From JBCCFX01 sp039029515 (lineage in GTDB: Bacteria > Planctomycetota > Phycisphaerae > Phycisphaerales > SM1A02): 13,051 bases of DNA. The stretch is from NCBI GenBank assembly GCA_039029515.1, contig JBCCFX010000111.1, positions 1 to 13,051 on the forward strand. The letters run 5' to 3'. The notes beneath the pieces are model-generated. The model made no database searches. It saw only the letters and a program-made list of their open reading frames with translations, and was not told the DNA's origin. Below are positions 6,132 through 13,051 of this stretch, one piece after another. The position numbers and the translations under genes were made by a program. The first letter of the stretch is position 1, and every line of letters starts with the position of its first letter.

Positions 6132-6548
6132 CGCTCTGCATTGCCCATGTTATCGAGCAATCCGCAAATCGAAGGCGATCAGCGCGTGTGATCGGTTGTG
6201 ATGAACACGGTGCGCGCGTAATCTTCGCACTTCGTTCACGGAAGAACGTCGTGTGACGTCAACGGTCACGAACGAAGCGCACCGACAGGGCGCACGTGAC
6301 CTGCGACTGTTCCCAATCGGCACGCGTCGGGGTGGGGATTCGTCAGTCGGCCACAGGGTGTGCGGGCTGACCATGCGGGCGGGACGGAACCAGCCACAAC
6401 CGGCGATACGTTCGATGACGAGCCCACCGGCGACGGCGTGGTGACCATGAGGTCACCGTGCACGGGCGGTCCTTGCATCGAGAAAGTGTTCTGAAATCGC
6501 GTCCGGACCGCGAAAGGCGATCCGTGCGCGCCTGAGGAGGTGTTCACC
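6132..6548. promoter_or_regulatory. Long non-coding leader of dnaA with inverted repeats; no gene seen
   Basis: No frame here looks coding. It contains a recurring GTGAC/GTCAC element: GTGAC (6253-6257, inside the palindrome TGACGTCA 6254-6261), GGTCAC (6264-6269), GTGACC (6296-6301), and the perfect inverted repeat GGTGACC-ATGA-GGTCACC (6440-6457). Next to the last lies the palindrome CCGTGCACGG (6456-6465), then GCGGTCC (6466-6472) facing GGACCGC (6505-6511), which could fold as a leader stem. No good cluster of DnaA boxes (TTATCCACA) is present. The nearest are TTGTCCACG (6082-6090, two mismatches) inside the upstream gene and TTATCGAGC. There is no extended AT-rich unwinding element, so an origin is not supported. 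Confidence 0.5.
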
Positions 6549-8048
6549 GTGCCACGAGCGAGCCGTTCCCATCGAGACAGCGCAGCGACGCCGCCCAAGG
6601 CGGACCATATGAGTTCCGAACTCGAACGCCGCATCGGCGCTCGCAAGTACAGGATGTGGTTCAGTCAGACGCGCTGGCTTGTGGATGGCGATCGGGTTGC
6701 GCTGGCCACGAACAGCCGCTTCGTCGCCGACTGGATTGATGCGCACTTCGGACGCGATGTACGCTCCGTCGCTCGCGAAACGCTCGGTGAAGCCATCACG
6801 GTGGATATTGAAGTCACCCCCGATCTGTTCGGGCGCACCGAAGAGGCAACCGACGCCGAGGCTGCACCGGCCAAGACGACGGCACGCGAATCACGCACCG
6901 CGACGCGCCAGCGCAAACGCAAGACCGCACGCGCCGATGATCCAATGGGCACGTACCGTCGACTCGATGATTACGTGGTCGGCAGCGCGAACCAGCTTGC
7001 GTATGCGACGGCGACGCGACTCGTCGCCGAAAGCAACACGAGCAAAATCTCGCCGCTCTTCATCCACGGCGATTGCGGTCTCGGCAAGACGCACCTCCTG
7101 CAAGGCATCTGCCGCGCTGCCGCACGCCGCAAGGAAAAACGTCCTCGCGTGCGCTATGTCACCGGCGAACAGTTCACCAACGAATATATCACTGCCGTCC
7201 GACACCATGACATCGAGGCGTTTCGTCGTCGGTACCGGCAGCTCGACCTGCTTGCGATCGACGATGTCCATTTTCTCGCCAACAAGATCCGGACACAGAG
7301 CGAATTTCTTCATACGCTCGACGCGATCAGCCTGTCCGGCGCGAACCTCGTACTCGCGTCAGACGAACATCCGCGACACATCAAGCGCTTCAGCCAGGCG
7401 TTGATCAGTCGATTCGTGTCCGGCATGGTCGTGCGCATCGAGCGCCCCGACCGTGAAACGCGACTCGAGCTCATCAAGACCATCGGTGCCCAGCGCGGCG
7501 TGACGTTTCATCCGATCGCATTGGAACAGATTGCTGACCGCTGCATCGGTTCCGTGCGAGAGATCGAAGGCGCGATCACGAAACTCGAAGCGATGCACTC
7601 GCTGCTGCCTAACGGCAGCTCATCCGAGGAGATCGGCGCTGTACTCACCGAGAGCCTGTTCCATGATGCATCGTTTGAGCCGACCACGCCGATTCGCGTC
7701 AGCCTGATCATCGATTGCGTGTGTGATTGGCTCGGCGTCGCACGGGCGGACCTGCTCGGATCCAGCCGCCATCGCCGCGTGGTGCTCGCGCGTGCTCTTG
7801 TTGCGTATCTCAGTCGCGAATTGACGTCGCACAGTTTTCCGGAGATCGCTCGTGCGCTCGGTCGTTCGTACCACTCCACCGTCCACACCGCTGATCAGCG
7901 CCTGCGTCGGCAGATTGCGGAACAGGACACGGTGGCGTTGCATACCAACCAACCACCGATCGCGATCAAGGAACTTGTGGATCAACTGCGTCACGAGGTC
8001 ATTCGGCAGGCAAGCCGGCACACGGGTGAGGATGGCGACGACCACTAA
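6549..8048 (+). CDS. dnaA: Chromosomal replication initiator protein DnaA
   Basis: A 499-residue protein. GTG at 6549 is chosen because a GAGGAGG site (6534-6540) stands eight bases before it; an in-frame GTG at 6540 overlaps that site and is rejected. Residues about 20-95 form domain I (ARKYRMWFSQ, FVADWIDAHF). A short basic linker of about 35 residues replaces the long domain II. The AAA+ domain III has Walker A GDCGLGKT (174-181), Walker B LLAIDD (234-239), sensor I VLASDEHPR, the arginine-finger region SRFVSG and sensor II GSVREIEGAI. Domain IV (about 382-457) carries the DNA-binding signature EIARALGRSYHSTVHTADQR. DnaA-ATP opens the origin by binding DnaA boxes. No dnaN, recF or gyrB is adjacent; a secreted helical-repeat gene follows after 12 bp. 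Confidence 0.97.
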   Translation: MPRASRSHRDSAATPPKADHMSSELERRIGARKYRMWFSQTRWLVDGDRVALATNSRFVADWIDAHFGRDVRSVARETLGEAITVDIEVTPDLFGRTEEATDAEAAPAKTTARESRTATRQRKRKTARADDPMGTYRRLDDYVVGSANQLAYATATRLVAESNTSKISPLFIHGDCGLGKTHLLQGICRAAARRKEKRPRVRYVTGEQFTNEYITAVRHHDIEAFRRRYRQLDLLAIDDVHFLANKIRTQSEFLHTLDAISLSGANLVLASDEHPRHIKRFSQALISRFVSGMVVRIERPDRETRLELIKTIGAQRGVTFHPIALEQIADRCIGSVREIEGAITKLEAMHSLLPNGSSSEEIGAVLTESLFHDASFEPTTPIRVSLIIDCVCDWLGVARADLLGSSRHRRVVLARALVAYLSRELTSHSFPEIARALGRSYHSTVHTADQRLRRQIAEQDTVALHTNQPPIAIKELVDQLRHEVIRQASRHTGEDGDDH

Positions 8049-8060
8049 GAAGGTGGAACC

Positions 8061-9560
8061 GTGGCGGACGTGATCGAGTACACTTCGCGTATGCGACGCA
8101 CGATCTGCGCCATTGCCGTGAGCCTGTTCATCCTCAGCGGATTCGGCTCAGCGCACGCTGCGGATCCATACGAAGCTTCGGTCCGTGTCTTGCGAGACAC
8201 GGTGACGACGTCGCGCGACGGCCGACACATCGCCAACCTGCACGCCTTGCGACAGCTTCGCGATCCGTCGTTACAACCGCTGTTCGAACGGTTGATGGAT
8301 CACGACGATTGGGCCGTGCAGACCCACGCTGCGCTGGCACTCGCCACGCTCGACGGTCAGCCGCTCATCCCGATCGAACGCATTCGGCAATGCGTTCCCA
8401 ATGCGCAGGGCGCCATCGTGGCGACCGCGATCGAATCCGAAGATGTGGGCTCGGAGACGCTTCGCGAAGTGCTGAGCTGGGCGGAGTTCCCCGATGCCGC
8501 TCGGCTGCGCGTCCTGCTGAAACTCCATGAGCGCGGTGAAACCGTCCCGCGGGATATGGTCGCGCGGCTCGCAGCAACGTCAGATCTCGAGATTGCCGGC
8601 GTGGCTTCCGCGCTGATGTCTGAGTGCGGCGACCTTGCGATGCTGAGCGACTTTGATGCTCGGCTTGCCGGCATTCCCGCATCCGGCCAGCGCACGCACC
8701 GCGAAGTCGTGCTGATGGCCATTCGCCGACATGGTCTTGCCAGTGCACGACCATGGATCGAACGATGCCTCAACGATCATGCCGGCGATCGCACGACGGT
8801 GTATGCCGCGATCGGTGCGGCGCTGACCATCGACCCGGTGTGGGGCATGCAATTGAGTCGGGAAGCCGTTGCCGCCAAGGGATCCCGTTCCGAACATGTT
8901 CGTCATGTCATGATGCGGATGATGACATCACCGCCGTTGCCCGCGAAATATTTTCGCGATCAGACAGACGATGACATGATTCAGACGTTGCAGGCGATGG
9001 GCGTTGCACGAGCAACCGGAGAAAACCTCGCCGACGCCACGCGTGCGTTGCTCGCACTGCGACATCGTCGGTGTACAGCATTCGCGCTCGACATGCTTAC
9101 TGAGTCCGAGCCGGACCTTCAGCGCAATGTGTACTGGTCGATCATCAACGATGCGATTGCGACGCCGGATGATCCTTCGCGGCTGTCTGACATCGTGACC
9201 GTTGCATCCGCGTTGTACGATCTCGATCCCGTCACGATGGCCGCACGATTGCAAAGCCTCGAAGATGACTCGCCTTTTCAGCAGGCGATGATGCTCGGAC
9301 TCATCGGCGCCACTGATCCGTCGCTCGGCGATGCCGCACAGGGTATTCGCCGGATTGGCTCCAACAAGGCCGATTCAATCGCGTTGCTGCTGGTGGCGCG
9401 ATACACCGAATCGCTGGAGCCAACAGATCTGGTCAAGCTCGGCCGCCTCGCTGCCGGTGGTGGCGAATTGTCCGATGCGCTTCGAGTGCAAGCATGCTGG
9501 TTGTATGTCCAACACGCCGATCGCCTCGCCGAGACCCTTGCCCGGATCTTCGAATCGTGA
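8061..9560 (+). CDS. Secreted alpha-helical repeat (HEAT-like) protein of unknown function
   Basis: A 499-residue protein from GTG 8061, which has an AAGG site (8050-8053) with 7-nt spacing; ATG 8091 would give a shorter N-terminus with a weaker site but the same signal peptide. RTICAIAVSLFILSGFG followed by SAHA is a signal peptide. The mature protein is almost entirely helical, with HEAT-like units of about 30-35 residues near the start (HALRQLRDPSLQPLFERLM, then DHDDWAVQTHAALALATL) and looser repeats afterwards. Such scaffolds bind proteins; no enzyme motif is seen. It begins 12 bp after dnaA and is probably co-transcribed with it, although an exported protein has no obvious link to replication. 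The family cannot be named more closely. Confidence 0.85.
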   Translation: MADVIEYTSRMRRTICAIAVSLFILSGFGSAHAADPYEASVRVLRDTVTTSRDGRHIANLHALRQLRDPSLQPLFERLMDHDDWAVQTHAALALATLDGQPLIPIERIRQCVPNAQGAIVATAIESEDVGSETLREVLSWAEFPDAARLRVLLKLHERGETVPRDMVARLAATSDLEIAGVASALMSECGDLAMLSDFDARLAGIPASGQRTHREVVLMAIRRHGLASARPWIERCLNDHAGDRTTVYAAIGAALTIDPVWGMQLSREAVAAKGSRSEHVRHVMMRMMTSPPLPAKYFRDQTDDDMIQTLQAMGVARATGENLADATRALLALRHRRCTAFALDMLTESEPDLQRNVYWSIINDAIATPDDPSRLSDIVTVASALYDLDPVTMAARLQSLEDDSPFQQAMMLGLIGATDPSLGDAAQGIRRIGSNKADSIALLLVARYTESLEPTDLVKLGRLAAGGGELSDALRVQACWLYVQHADRLAETLARIFES

Positions 9561-9611
9561 TCTGATATCTACGGTCGATTCGTTTCACGTCCTGCCCAGC
9601 CGAGGTTGCCC

Positions 9612-10775
9612 GTGCCCAACGCCATTCCGCTCAGCCTGCCCGATATCACCGACGATGAAGTCCGCCTCGTGGTCGAGACCCTTCGCTCCGGTCGACTGAG
9701 CATCGGTCCCCGGCTCGAGGAATTCGAAAACGCCGTCTCGGCGACCGTCGGACGCGAACATGGCGTCGGCGTCAGTTCCGGCACCGCGGGCCTGCACCTT
9801 GCCTTACGCGCGCTTGGCATCGGGCCCGGCGATGAAGTCATCACGCCGGCATTCAGCTTTGTCGCGTCCGCCAACTGCATCGCGTACGTTGGCGCGAAGC
9901 CTGTCTTCGCGGACTGCGACCCGCGCACGCTGAACATGAACATCGATCAGGTCGAACACCTGATCACCGACAAGACCAAGGCGATCATCGGCGTCGAGGT
10001 GTTTGGCAATCCCGCGGGCATGCATGAACTCTCATCGCTTGCCAACCGACACGAGATTCCGCTCGTCGAAGATGCGTGCGAAGGTCTCGGCGGTCGTATC
10101 CGCGGCACGCGAGTCGGAAGCTTCGGTCGCGTGTCCGTCTTTGGCTTCTATCCCAACAAGCAGATCACGACCGGCGAAGGTGGAATGATCGTCACCGATG
10201 ACAACAGACTCGCTGACATGTGCCGGTCGATGCGGAATCAAGGTCGAGCACCAGCGACCGCCGATGGCAGTACCAACCTCGGAAGCTGGCTCAGCCACGA
10301 GTGCCTCGGGTACAACTATCGCCTGGATGAGTTGAGCGCAGCGCTCGGCGTCGCGCAGATGAACCGATTGCACCAACTGCTCGAAGAACGCCAGCGCGTC
10401 GCTGAACACTACACACGAAATCTGCTGGGTAACGCAGACCTTCTCGTGCCGACGGTCGAGCCGGACACGCTGATGAGTTGGTTCGTGTACGTCGTACGTC
10501 TCAGCGATCGCTTTACGCAGGATGATCGCGACGAGATCATTCGCGGGTTACAGCGCCACGACGTTGGTGCATCGAACTACTTTCCGCCGATCCCGTTGCA
10601 GCCATACTACCAGCGTGCGTACGGCTACAAACCGGGCGACTTCCCCGCCGCCGAATTCGTCAGCCAGCGCACACTTGCGTTGCCATTCTTCACACGTCTG
10701 ACCGGCCGAGAGATCGATCTCATCTGTCAGACGTTGGAGTTGATGATGACGCGCGTCACCTTCTCGCGCAGCTAG
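9612..10775 (+). CDS. DegT/DnrJ/EryC1/StrS-family PLP-dependent sugar aminotransferase
   Basis: A 387-residue protein, the usual family length. GTG 9612 is preferred (CGAGG at 9601-9605, six bases upstream); a TTG at 9606 is an in-frame alternative. Family features in order: LSLPDITDDEV N-terminus, SSGTAGLHLALRALGIGPGDEVI (cofactor phosphate region), TPAFSFVASANCI, VFADCDP, VEDACEGLGG with the Asp contacting the pyridine nitrogen, and FGFYPNKQITTGEGGMI with the Schiff-base Lys (residue 183). The C-terminal part has NYRLDELSAALGVAQ. These enzymes transaminate keto-sugar nucleotides for surface polysaccharide or glycan synthesis. The exact sugar cannot be told, and no other sugar-nucleotide genes are nearby. 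It follows the helical-repeat gene by 51 bp on the same strand and ends 35 bp from the converging flbD. Confidence 0.93.
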   Translation: MPNAIPLSLPDITDDEVRLVVETLRSGRLSIGPRLEEFENAVSATVGREHGVGVSSGTAGLHLALRALGIGPGDEVITPAFSFVASANCIAYVGAKPVFADCDPRTLNMNIDQVEHLITDKTKAIIGVEVFGNPAGMHELSSLANRHEIPLVEDACEGLGGRIRGTRVGSFGRVSVFGFYPNKQITTGEGGMIVTDDNRLADMCRSMRNQGRAPATADGSTNLGSWLSHECLGYNYRLDELSAALGVAQMNRLHQLLEERQRVAEHYTRNLLGNADLLVPTVEPDTLMSWFVYVVRLSDRFTQDDRDEIIRGLQRHDVGASNYFPPIPLQPYYQRAYGYKPGDFPAAEFVSQRTLALPFFTRLTGREIDLICQTLELMMTRVTFSRS

Positions 10776-10810
10776 CCGCCCAGTTGGTCGGGGCGATGGT
10801 CACATGGCCA

Positions 10811-11008
10811 TCATGATGGTGGCCGGAACGTGCGCAGCGACCGTCCGTAGTCAATTGAGAGCCGGATGATCTCATCGAGCGACTCCCGCACGATCAGATG
10901 GTCGCCGTTGATGAGCTTGATCGTCGTATCCGGATTGGACTCGATGGTCCGCACCAGGTCGACGTTCACCACCATCTTCTTCCCGTTGAGCCGGGTGACT
11001 GCAATCAT
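10811..11008 (-). CDS. flbD: FlbD/SwrD-family flagellar protein
   Basis: A 65-residue protein matching the short FlbD family over its whole length: MIAVTRLNGKKMVVNVDLVRTIESNPDTT, an IKLINGDHLIVRES core and a DEIIRLSIDYGRSL helix. In Bacillus subtilis the homologue SwrD lies just after flgE and increases flagellar motor power; the same order is seen here. It is cytoplasmic and has no membrane segment. It follows flgE by 38 bp in the same operon. No Shine-Dalgarno sequence is visible before ATG 11008; instead a hairpin (GCGCTG 11018-11023 against CAGCGC 11026-11031) lies just upstream. It is the last gene of the flagellar run, converging on the aminotransferase gene. Confidence 0.93.
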   Translation of the reverse strand: MIAVTRLNGKKMVVNVDLVRTIESNPDTTIKLINGDHLIVRESLDEIIRLSIDYGRSLRTFRPPS

Positions 11009-11046
11009 GGTCGGTCGGCGCTGCTCAGCGCTGCCTCGCTCGCGTA

Positions 11047-12819
11047 TTACGCACCAAGAATGAGAAGCTGATCGATCAGGTCGTTGGTCGTCGTGATGAC
11101 CCGGCTCGACGCTGAATAGCCTGTCGATGTCAGAATCATGTTGATGAACTCAGCCGACAGATCGACGTTACTCAACTCCAGCGCACCGCCGAGGACCCGG
11201 CCGGTGCCAAACTGCAATGGACTCGTCACAATCGCTTCGCCGGAATTCGGACCGACGCGATAGTTGCCGTTACCGAGGTCGACCAGACCTTCAGGATTTG
11301 AGAACTTCGCAAGCGCAATCTGCCCGATGGTCCGCGTGAGGCCATTGGTAAATGAGCCGGCGATGATGCCTTCTTCGGTGATCGAGAACGCATTGAGCGT
11401 CCCGATCGGCGAACCATCCTGCAACACTGCGGCGAGCGTGCTCGCCGTGTCCGTGAGTGACGTAATCGCATCCGTGCCGGAATCAAAGTCCATTGACACC
11501 GTCAGCGGACTGACCGCACCGTTGTCACGACCGAGTGAGAACGACTCATTGGTCGTCGAGACAAATTCACCGTTCGCATCAAACTTGACCACGCCAAGAC
11601 CGATCACACGATTGAGGTCCGCGTTGTCTGCAGACTCTGCGATGAACTCCCAGGTCGTGCCCTCGCCATCCTGCACGGACTGGAGCACGTACGTCAGATC
11701 AATGGTCACCGGCGTACCCAGCGAGTCGAATACCACGAAGCTGGTTCGAACTGACTCACCATCCGCCGCTGCGTCCTTGGTCATGATGAACGGCTGATTG
11801 ATACCGCTCGCACCGTTGTTGGTGACGACGATGTCGCCAGTCTCGACGGTGAGGTCCTGAGCTTCACCTTCGTTGCCGCGAATGATGATCTGGCCGGTCG
11901 CGGGATCAAACGATGCGCCGCCACCAAGTGATTCGCCGGCGATCGTGTTGCCATCGAGGCCAAGGACATCGTTCAGGAAGTTGATGTAGTCACCGATGGT
12001 CTGACCGAAGTCGTCCACGTTGCCGGGATCGGTGCTTGCAAACTGGAACGAATGGGTTCCTAGATCTTTGCCGCCCTTTTCTACGCCAGACAGCGTGATG
12101 ATCGGCCCGGGATCACCGCCTTCAAAGGCGACGAATGAGCCGCCGATGCCGTCACTGACGTAGAGGTCATTGCCGGGCACGGTGAGGTCAAACGTTTCGG
12201 TGTTCAAGACCGTCGTCAGGCCGGGATCGGTAAAGAACGGGCGATGCGAGTGCACCGAACCTGTACTCGCGACCTGGCCAGATGCATTGAGGTTCCCGCT
12301 GAAGGTCACATTGCGCGTCGCTTCCGCGAGGGTCAGCACGCCGATCGGAATGTTCAATTCAACCAGATTGCCCTGGACAATGTTGAACTGATCATCGGTG
12401 TCGAAACCAAGCACTTTCCCACCGGTGATCGAGACGAGGTCGTTGCTCTCGTTCCGCTGGAACGAACCGGTGCGTGTGAACACGCGTTCACCCCCCTGCT
12501 CGACCATGAAGAAACCGCTGCCTTCGATCGCCACGTCGGTCGAGATGCCGGTCGTACTGATCGCACCATTATTGAAATTGCGTTGCGTACCCGCGATGGC
12601 CACACCGAGGCCAACCTGTGTGGGGTTGGTGCCGCCAGTTGTTCCGGATGGCTGCGTACCGAGCGACATATTCCGGCTGAACATCGGCGCGAACAGCATG
12701 CGGTTCGACTTGTACGCCGTCGTATTGACGTTCGCGATGTTGTTACCGATGACATCGAGCTGACGTGAGCTCGTGAGCAGTCCGGAGAGGCCGGTGAACA
12801 AGGCAGTGGTCGAAGCCAT
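11047..12819 (-). CDS. flgE: Flagellar hook protein FlgE
   Basis: A 590-residue protein, longer than the roughly 400 residues of the enteric hook protein because of an enlarged middle region. The ATG at 12819 has an AGGAG site (12826-12830) six bases upstream. The N-terminus carries the rod/hook signature (ALFTGLSGLLTSSRQLDVIG, then NNIANVNTTAYKSNR), then VAIEGSGFFMV (about 96-106) typical of hook and distal rod proteins. The middle FlaE-type region includes SFVVFDSLGTPVTIDLTYVL. The C-terminus SNVDLSAEFINMILTSTGYS and the final helix (VITTTNDLIDQLLIL) are the canonical polymerising coiled coil. FlgE is exported by the flagellar type III system and forms the hook outside the cell. Gene order upstream gene-flgE-flbD matches Bacillus flgD-flgE-swrD. 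Confidence 0.97.
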   Translation of the reverse strand: MASTTALFTGLSGLLTSSRQLDVIGNNIANVNTTAYKSNRMLFAPMFSRNMSLGTQPSGTTGGTNPTQVGLGVAIAGTQRNFNNGAISTTGISTDVAIEGSGFFMVEQGGERVFTRTGSFQRNESNDLVSITGGKVLGFDTDDQFNIVQGNLVELNIPIGVLTLAEATRNVTFSGNLNASGQVASTGSVHSHRPFFTDPGLTTVLNTETFDLTVPGNDLYVSDGIGGSFVAFEGGDPGPIITLSGVEKGGKDLGTHSFQFASTDPGNVDDFGQTIGDYINFLNDVLGLDGNTIAGESLGGGASFDPATGQIIIRGNEGEAQDLTVETGDIVVTNNGASGINQPFIMTKDAAADGESVRTSFVVFDSLGTPVTIDLTYVLQSVQDGEGTTWEFIAESADNADLNRVIGLGVVKFDANGEFVSTTNESFSLGRDNGAVSPLTVSMDFDSGTDAITSLTDTASTLAAVLQDGSPIGTLNAFSITEEGIIAGSFTNGLTRTIGQIALAKFSNPEGLVDLGNGNYRVGPNSGEAIVTSPLQFGTGRVLGGALELSNVDLSAEFINMILTSTGYSASSRVITTTNDLIDQLLILGA

Positions 12820-12837
12820 GGGATACTCCTGTCAGAC

Positions 12838-13051
12838 TCAGCCGGCGTTTCGGCGGGCAAGTTCGTCGGTGATCGCCGCGGGTGGCGGCGCGGTTGGCCC
12901 GAGGGCCGCACCGGAATCGTCGTCGTTCGCGGCCGCGACCTGCACCGCGACGTCCACGGGCAGAATGCGGGCATCGCCGGTCGTCAGCTCTTCCGTGAGC
13001 TGACGACCGCGTACATCGAGGATGAAGCCGCGGCCATCCATGACCAGAACA
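12838..13051 (-). CDS. C-terminal end of a gene upstream of flgE, possibly flgD (partial)
   Basis: An open frame of 71 codons enters from the right edge and ends with TGA at 12838-12840. An internal ATG at 13041 is unlikely to be the true start because the frame continues upstream (VLV before MDGRG). The visible sequence has a short strand-rich part (VLVMDGRGFILDVRGRQL) and an Ala/Pro-rich tail (GPTAPPPAAITDELARRNAG). It lies 18 bp before flgE, so it is in the flagellar operon. Gene order in Bacillus and many other bacteria would make it flgD (hook cap), but I see no diagnostic FlgD motif in this fragment; another hook-assembly gene is possible. Confidence 0.55.
   Translation of the reverse strand, partial: VLVMDGRGFILDVRGRQLTEELTTGDARILPVDVAVQVAAANDDDSGAALGPTAPPPAAITDELARRNAG

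Noticed and set aside
6100..6548. Replication origin next to dnaA
   Set aside because: No cluster of good DnaA boxes and no AT-rich unwinding stretch was found, and dnaN and gyrB are absent. A GC-skew calculation would be needed to revive the idea.
6266..6646. A 126-codon minus-strand frame in the dnaA leader
   Set aside because: It overlaps the dnaA start region, has low-complexity Arg/Ser/Pro composition, no ribosome site that I could see and no family resemblance.
10776..10830. Bidirectional terminator between the converging aminotransferase and flbD genes
   Set aside because: The palindrome CCATCATGATGG (10808-10819) and nearby GGCCA/TGGCC arms exist, but they overlap the flbD stop and coding end, have no T tract on either strand and offer only a weak stem.

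Overview
The window looks like chromosomal DNA of a planctomycete, most likely of the class Phycisphaerae. The basis is inference from gene content: a secreted protein ending in two dockerin-like calcium-binding repeats bounded by cysteines, a type II pseudopilin of the kind planctomycetes carry in large numbers, a flagellar hook cluster with FlbD, and a dnaA gene not linked to dnaN or gyrB. Base composition looks uniformly G+C-rich, and I see no insertion sequence, phage gene, tRNA, rRNA or CRISPR array.

Left part, minus strand (about 1-5048, read right to left): a secreted protein of unknown function (4422-5048), ribosomal protein L27 (rpmA), the ribosome-assembly GTPase ObgE, a small Cys/His-rich membrane or secreted protein, a prepilin-like protein, and two related secreted proteins. 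The first of these two has a dockerin tail; the second runs off the left edge. The last four genes form a closely spaced block that I read as an envelope-protein operon, perhaps tied to metal ions. The two end proteins share a fold pattern with a conserved His-x-His, and the first gene of the block is very rich in His and Cys. A perfect LacI/PurR-type palindrome lies in front of the pseudopilin gene. The rpmA-obgE gap holds a 21-nt palindrome followed by a phased array of 7-bp units that runs up to the obgE start codon.

Middle, plus strand (5116-10775): a tandem GNAT acetyltransferase, then a 449-bp stretch without a gene but rich in GTGAC-type inverted repeats, then dnaA, a secreted helical-repeat protein 12 bp after dnaA, and a DegT/DnrJ/EryC1-type sugar aminotransferase.

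Right part, minus strand (10811-13051): the end of an upstream gene (possibly flgD by gene order), flgE and flbD. This is a flagellar hook operon that ends convergently against the aminotransferase gene.

The candidates for something new are the four-gene putative metal-linked envelope cluster with its palindrome, the heptad array at the obgE start, and the repeat-rich dnaA leader.
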